Assembly: GCA_027030825.1 (NCBI GenBank)
Contig: JALVEM010000561.1
Location: 1 to 19,885, forward strand
DNA from: Thiohalobacter sp.
GTDB taxonomy: Bacteria; Pseudomonadota; Gammaproteobacteria; Thiohalobacterales; Thiohalobacteraceae
Direction: 5' to 3'
Length of the DNA: 19,885 nt
Below, piece by piece: positions 16,862 through 19,885 of this stretch (its first letter is position 1; each line of letters starts with the position of its first letter). Below the pieces are notes generated by a model. It worked only from the letters and a program-made list of their open reading frames with translations, ran no database searches and was not told the origin of the DNA. The position numbers were made by a program, and so were the translations under genes.

Positions 16862-18136
16862 TTATTTCAGTTTCACGATACCCGCGGCCTTGAGGATGTA
16901 TTTTTCGTAGACCGGTTCGGTGGAACCCTTCTTCATCTTGTTGATGAAATACTTCTCGAAGGCCACCTTGGCGTAGTGCACCCACTTGCCCTTCTTCATC
17001 CACTGAAGATTGCGCGGCGGGATCTGCGGCAGCGCCACGAAGGCCACGCCCGTATCGCCCATGTCGGCCAGGCAGATGGCGTTCCAGGTCGCCTTCTGGT
17101 CGGCCGGCTTGCCCTCGATGTCGTTCTTGATGTTGTGCGCCGTGGCCAGCACCATGGATTCGATCATGTAGCCCGTCTTGGGCGTGCCGGTCGGCACCGG
17201 GGTGGCCTCGACGGGCGGAATGGCGATGCACACGCCGACACCGTAGATGTTCTTCCACTTCGGATTCTGCTGATACTCGTTCACCTTCACGAATCCGCGC
17301 GGATTCACCAGATCCTCGCCGACATTGGCCACGGCGTCGACACCCTTGAAGGCCGGCAGCATCATCGAATAGCCGAACTCCAGCTCGTGCTCGGTGACCG
17401 GCTCGCCTTCGCTGTTGTGCTCGGTCACGTACATCTTGCCTTCCTCGATCTTCGTCACCTTGGCATTGGTGATCCACTTGATGTGCTTGTTGCGCAGCTC
17501 GGACTCCATCATGCCCTTGGAATCGCCCACGCCGCCCAAACCGAGGTGGCCGATGTAGGGCTCGGAGGTGACGAAGGTCATGGGCACCCGATCCCGGATC
17601 TTGCGCTTGCGCAGGTCCGCATCCATGATGAAGGCGAACTCGTAGGCCGGCCCGAAGCAGGAAGCGCCCTGCACGGCGCCGACGACGATCGGGCCGGGGT
17701 TTTCGACGAACTTCTTCCAGGATTCGTAGGCCTTCTCGGCGTGATCGATGGTGCAGATGGATTCCGTGTAACCGTCGATCGGCCCGAGCCCCTCGACTTC
17801 CTCGAACGCCAGTTTCGGTCCCGTTGCGATGACCAGATAGTCATAGTCGACCTCGCGACCATCGGCGAGAATCACCTTGTTGTCGTCCGGCTTGATCTCG
17901 GTCACCGGCACGGGAATGAAGTCGATGCCCTTCTTCTTCACATAGGGCTCGATCTTGAAGGTCACATCGTCCCGTGTGCGCCAGCCGACTGCCACCCAGG
18001 GGTTGGACGGCACGAAACTGAAGGTGTCGGTGGCGTTGATGAGGGTGATCTTGTGGCTGGAACCCAGCTCGTCACGAATGTCATAGGCCGCGGGCAACCC
18101 CCCGGTGCTGGCACCGATTACGACTACATGCGCCAT
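16862..18136 (-). CDS. sqr: Sulfide:quinone oxidoreductase, type I
   Basis: A 424-residue FAD enzyme, peripheral on the inner membrane, that oxidises sulfide to sulfane sulfur/polysulfide and reduces quinone. The N-terminal FAD site is VVIGASTGGLPAA. The three redox cysteines are Cys128 (ESICTID), Cys160 (GASCFGPAYE) and Cys355 (NAICLADMG), matching Cys128, Cys160 and Cys356 of the Acidithiobacillus ferrooxidans enzyme. FVPSNPWVAVGW, SEPYIGHLG, IAIPPVE and PVPTGTPKTGYMIE are also typical of this type. The C-terminal Lys-rich helices from GKWVHYAKVAFEKYF are the membrane-binding part. ATG 18136 follows AAGGAGGAG; upstream in-frame codons would cross the promoter. It precedes fisR and has its own sigma54 promoter. 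Confidence 0.93.
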   Translation of the reverse strand: MAHVVVIGASTGGLPAAYDIRDELGSSHKITLINATDTFSFVPSNPWVAVGWRTRDDVTFKIEPYVKKKGIDFIPVPVTEIKPDDNKVILADGREVDYDYLVIATGPKLAFEEVEGLGPIDGYTESICTIDHAEKAYESWKKFVENPGPIVVGAVQGASCFGPAYEFAFIMDADLRKRKIRDRVPMTFVTSEPYIGHLGLGGVGDSKGMMESELRNKHIKWITNAKVTKIEEGKMYVTEHNSEGEPVTEHELEFGYSMMLPAFKGVDAVANVGEDLVNPRGFVKVNEYQQNPKWKNIYGVGVCIAIPPVEATPVPTGTPKTGYMIESMVLATAHNIKNDIEGKPADQKATWNAICLADMGDTGVAFVALPQIPPRNLQWMKKGKWVHYAKVAFEKYFINKMKKGSTEPVYEKYILKAAGIVKLK

Positions 18137-18167
18137 GGATTTCTCCTCCTTGGTCGGGCTTCGATGA

Positions 18168-18183
18168 ATGTCACACATGACAT
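18168..18183. promoter_or_regulatory. ATGTCA-N4-TGACAT inverted repeat at the sqr start site
   Basis: Perfect 6-bp arms ATGTCA and TGACAT with spacer CACA. The site lies immediately downstream of the -12 element and covers the predicted transcription start (near 18173). Its position suits a repressor or a negative feedback site better than an enhancer. Confidence 0.55.
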
Positions 18184-18199
18184 AGCATATTTCATGCCA
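18184..18199 (-). promoter_or_regulatory. Sigma54 promoter for sqr
   Basis: On the minus strand TGGCATGAAATATGCT gives -24 TGGCATG and -12 ATGCT with GG and GC 10 nt apart. The predicted start is near 18173, leaving a leader of about 37 nt to ATG 18136. Confidence 0.72.
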
Positions 18200-18229
18200 T
18201 GACATGATGACCGTCATGACATATTGTCA
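18200..18229. promoter_or_regulatory. ATGTCA/TGACAT half-site cluster upstream of sqr
   Basis: TGACAT occurs at 18200-18205 and 18217-18222. The second forms the inverted repeat TGACA-TAT-TGTCA (18217-18229), and ATGACCGTCAT (18207-18217) is a near-perfect palindrome between them. The cluster directly abuts the -24 element, closer than most enhancer sites. It parallels the cluster before fisR and is a probable FisR target. Confidence 0.6.
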
Positions 18230-18267
18230 GGCGAGAGTATAGGCGGTGAATGCAGCAATAACCAGAT

Positions 18268-18291
18268 GCCGGACAGGGGAAAATGTCCGGC
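18268..18291. other. Perfect hairpin between the tetR-type gene and sqr
   Basis: Arms GCCGGACA and TGTCCGGC (8 bp each) flank the loop GGGGAAAA. No T-tract follows on either strand. It lies 77-100 bp after the TetR-family stop and upstream of the sqr control region; it may end or stabilise the TetR transcript. Confidence 0.4.
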
Positions 18292-18367
18292 GGGTCGTGA
18301 CGGAAGGTCGAAAGCGGGTGACCGGCAGCCATCCGGACCCGAGGCCGGAGCCAGCGGACTGCCAGTG

Positions 18368-18994
18368 TCAGGAAGGTCTGCGAAGCCGTTCCAGCATTTC
18401 CGCCAGGGTGCGCAGGCAGTCACGCAACAGCCCGCGATCCTGGGCCGTCTTGGACAGGCCGATGCATCCGGAAATGCTGGCGATGATGAAACCGGCAAGT
18501 CGGCGCGTATCCGCCTCCGATCGCAGATCCCCTCGCGCCTGCGCCCGTTCCAGCGCCTGCTCCAGGCTCGCCTGCCATTGCGAGTAGACACGGTCGATGC
18601 GCGTGCGAAAGCCCTCGTCGAGCGGGCTCATTTCCTGAGCCAGATTGTTGAGCGGGCAGCCCAGGACCGTGAGATCGTCACCCATGCGCTCATCGATCCC
18701 GGTGAGGGTATCGATGATGCCCTGCAGGGGATCCTCGGCATCCTCCAGCGGGCGCGTCCAGAGCTCGTGCATCATCTCGGCGATGATCTCGTCGACGACG
18801 GCATAACCAAGTGCCTGTTTGTTCGGAAAATGATGATACAGCGCACCCTTGGTGAGCCCGGTGGCCTCCACGACCTCGTCGAGCCTCATGCCCTGAAAGC
18901 CATGCCGATGTATGACGCGGAAGGCGGCTTCGAGTATCGCCCGGCGGGTCCGGTCCGGATTGCGTTCGTGCTTTCTGACGGCTGCTTCTGGCAT
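18368..18994 (-). CDS. TetR/AcrR family transcriptional regulator
   Basis: A 208-residue regulator. The N-terminal helix-turn-helix covers residues about 15-60: RTRRAILEAAFRVIHRHGFQGMRLDEVVEATGLTKGALYHHFPNKQAL. The C-terminal ligand domain contains GCPLNNLAQEMS (Cys113), a motif shared with AcuR-like TetR proteins, plus Cys177 and Cys193. ATG 18994 follows GGAGAGA by 8 nt; the alternative GTG 19009 overlaps that site. It diverges from the DUF-like/DsrE2 unit, whose promoter contains an ATAC-N6-GTAT palindrome, so it probably represses that unit. The ligand is unknown. Cysteine-based sensing of sulfur species is conceivable but unproven. Confidence 0.9.
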   Translation of the reverse strand: MPEAAVRKHERNPDRTRRAILEAAFRVIHRHGFQGMRLDEVVEATGLTKGALYHHFPNKQALGYAVVDEIIAEMMHELWTRPLEDAEDPLQGIIDTLTGIDERMGDDLTVLGCPLNNLAQEMSPLDEGFRTRIDRVYSQWQASLEQALERAQARGDLRSEADTRRLAGFIIASISGCIGLSKTAQDRGLLRDCLRTLAEMLERLRRPS

Positions 18995-19199
18995 TTGTTG
19001 TCTCTCCACTGCAGTGCATCCGATGGGCTGTCACGGAGACGGGCCATGGATATCGAACCTGCGGGTCACAATAAATTTAGAATTTCCTTATATACCTGGC
19101 TGCCGACCTTTTCAACCCGTCGACGTCGCAACAGGTTTTCGGTGCCTCAGGTCACTGCCATTTCAAGCCATTCGTCACAGAATGCATTGACATGAATGA

Positions 19200-19229
19200 T
19201 TGACATCCTGGTGTCTCGCGGTTTAGTGT
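19200..19229 (+). promoter_or_regulatory. Probable sigma70 promoter of the unknown/dsrE2 unit
   Basis: A perfect -35 TTGACA at 19200-19205 is followed after 18 bp by TAGTGT (19224-19229), a moderate -10. The start would be near 19236, next to the ATAC-N6-GTAT palindrome. A second TTGACA at 19187 has no matching -10. Confidence 0.45.
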
Positions 19230-19238
19230 ATCACATAC

Positions 19239-19252
19239 ATACTGGTTGGTAT
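19239..19252. promoter_or_regulatory. Probable TetR-family operator
   Basis: ATACTGGTTGGTAT has the inverted half-sites ATAC and GTAT around TGGTTG, in the style of TetR-family operators. It covers the first transcribed bases of the plus-strand unit, where a bound repressor would block it. Confidence 0.5.
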
Positions 19253-19265
19253 TGATGGAGCGACC

Positions 19266-19715
19266 ATGCAGGAAGCATCATCACGGTTGAAACTCGATGG
19301 CTTCGACACCGAAAACGGCACCCTGTCGGCCGGGATTCCCGAGCAGTGCGAACTGGAGCTGTACGGGAAGCCCCTGCAGCTGGTCCTCTCCCATGGCGCA
19401 CGTCGCGCCATCGCCCGGCTCGAACATCCGCTTCTGGTGGAGATGGAACTCTACTTCAGCTGCCTGATCCGCAAGCGCGTGCTGTTCAGGGATCCCGCCG
19501 AACCCATGCCGGATCCCGCCCTCCCGGGCATCGAGGCCTTTCCCGGGCTCCGGATCAGGCTTCGCGCCGTGGTAACGGAGACCTGTGCCATCGACGGTCT
19601 GGAAGGCGCACCTCCCGTAAAGTCCATGCCGGTGGCCAGACCAGCGGCCATGGTGCCCCGTTGGCTTCGCCTGCAATACGGCCAGCATGGCTGGCAGGGC
19701 GAATTCGGTTACTGA
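19266..19715 (+). CDS. Uncharacterised 149-residue protein next to dsrE2
   Basis: I do not recognise this protein. It has no signal peptide or clear transmembrane helix. Visible segments are LELYGKPLQLVLSHGARRAIARLEHPLLVEMELYFSCLIRKRVLF (residues 29-73), a beta-rich GLRIRLRAVVTETC (94-107) and a C-terminal MVPRWLRLQYGQHGWQGEFGY that looks conserved in character. Cysteines are at 28, 66 and 107. The start ATG 19266 has GGAG 6 nt upstream. It is 22 bp ahead of the DsrE2-like gene, surely co-transcribed, and divergent from the TetR-family gene. Its context suggests an accessory role in cytoplasmic sulfur handling. Confidence 0.8.
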   Translation: MQEASSRLKLDGFDTENGTLSAGIPEQCELELYGKPLQLVLSHGARRAIARLEHPLLVEMELYFSCLIRKRVLFRDPAEPMPDPALPGIEAFPGLRIRLRAVVTETCAIDGLEGAPPVKSMPVARPAAMVPRWLRLQYGQHGWQGEFGY

Positions 19716-19737
19716 CTCTGCACAGAGGAGAACGTCC

Positions 19738-19885
19738 ATGAACGCACCCGACCCCCGACTCGACCAGTGGCTCAGCGAGAAGCTCGACGAGCTGCTCCCC
19801 GAGAAACTGCAGAACATCGAGGAAGCGAAGACCCCGTCCATGGCCCTGATCGCCACCAAGGGCACGCTCGACTGGGCCTATCCGC
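19738..19885 (+). CDS. DsrE2-like (DsrE/DsrF/DrsH superfamily) protein, N-terminal part
   Basis: Only 49 codons are in the window; the gene continues past 19885. After a charged helix (residues 7-30, DPRLDQWLSEKLDELLPEKL) comes MALIATKGTLDWAYP, which matches the first strand and loop of DsrE2-type proteins (usually followed by a stretch placing the protein near a membrane). DsrE2 proteins bind sulfane sulfur and often sit with TusA and rhodanese in sulfur oxidisers. The GAGGAG ribosome-binding site precedes ATG 19738. The assignment rests on a short segment plus sulfur-gene context; the catalytic cysteine is not visible. Confidence 0.7.
   Translation, partial: MNAPDPRLDQWLSEKLDELLPEKLQNIEEAKTPSMALIATKGTLDWAYP

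Larger units (their letters stand above)
18995..19265. other. 271-bp divergent control region
   Basis: The region separates the TetR-family gene from the plus-strand unknown/DsrE2 unit. It contains an AT-rich island (19068-19098) unlike the surrounding GC-rich DNA, two direct TGACAT repeats at 19188 and 19201 (13-bp period), a probable promoter and a palindromic operator near the 19266 start. No protein or RNA gene is supported in it. A short open frame reading into it from 18912 is antisense to the TetR gene and was not accepted. Confidence 0.6.

Noticed and set aside
16862..18136. Flavocytochrome c sulfide dehydrogenase flavoprotein instead of SQR
   Set aside because: No signal peptide, no adjacent cytochrome c subunit, and three SQR cysteines with a membrane-binding C-terminus are present.
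16796..18202. Plus-strand open frame opposite sqr
   Set aside because: It is rich in His/Asp/Leu from reverse-read codons, and the three SQR redox cysteines fix the coding strand.
18236..18241. TATACT on the minus strand as a sigma70 promoter for sqr
   Set aside because: No acceptable -35 at 16-18 bp; the sigma54 element nearer the gene is a better match.
18912..19190. Plus-strand open frame in the TetR upstream region
   Set aside because: It overlaps the TetR coding sequence antisense, lacks a ribosome-binding site and runs through the AT-rich control region.

Overview
The window looks like a chromosomal segment of a GC-rich, sulfur-oxidising gammaproteobacterium. The gene order comEC-exbB-exbD-msbA-lpxK, the LolCD lipoprotein exporter and a MotY-like OmpA protein point to a Gram-negative gammaproteobacterium. 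A type I sulfide:quinone oxidoreductase, a FisR-type sigma54 activator, an exported rhodanese and a DsrE2-like protein point to sulfide/sulfane-sulfur metabolism. The genus cannot be fixed from the sequence alone. No rRNA, tRNA, CRISPR array, insertion sequence or prophage gene was seen.

Left part (1-9504): a tightly packed minus-strand operon for envelope biogenesis and DNA uptake, comEC -> exbB -> exbD -> msbA -> lpxK. Start and stop codons overlap by 4 bp at exbB/exbD and msbA/lpxK. The operon diverges from a plus-strand DUF2062 membrane protein, which converges on and overlaps lolD. lolC lies upstream of lolD (8 bp overlap) and a MotY-like gene lies upstream of lolC.

Middle part (9636-14337): a plus-strand unit with a small exported protein, aguA and aguB (agmatine to putrescine). 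Convergent bioA follows, with an unusual heptamer repeat laid over its start codon. Divergent from bioA is a DAHP-synthase-like enzyme with non-canonical active-site residues.

Right part (14338-19885): the sulfur region. A strong sigma54 promoter precedes an exported 56-residue acidic two-cysteine peptide and an exported four-cysteine rhodanese, closed by a terminator. Facing them is the minus-strand pair sqr -> fisR. Each of these two genes has its own sigma54-type promoter, flanked by clustered ATGTCA/TGACAT half-sites. Upstream lies a TetR-family regulator, divergent from a plus-strand unit of an unknown 149-residue protein and the start of a DsrE2-like gene. An ATAC-N6-GTAT palindrome sits in that control region.

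The best candidate for an under-described system is this sigma54/FisR sulfane-sulfur module. SQR makes sulfane sulfur at the membrane and FisR, with a three-cysteine sensor, probably detects it. The exported peptide and rhodanese may then handle it outside the cytoplasm, and the DsrE2 unit inside. The three sigma54 promoters are read directly from the sequence. That they form one regulon is an inference.
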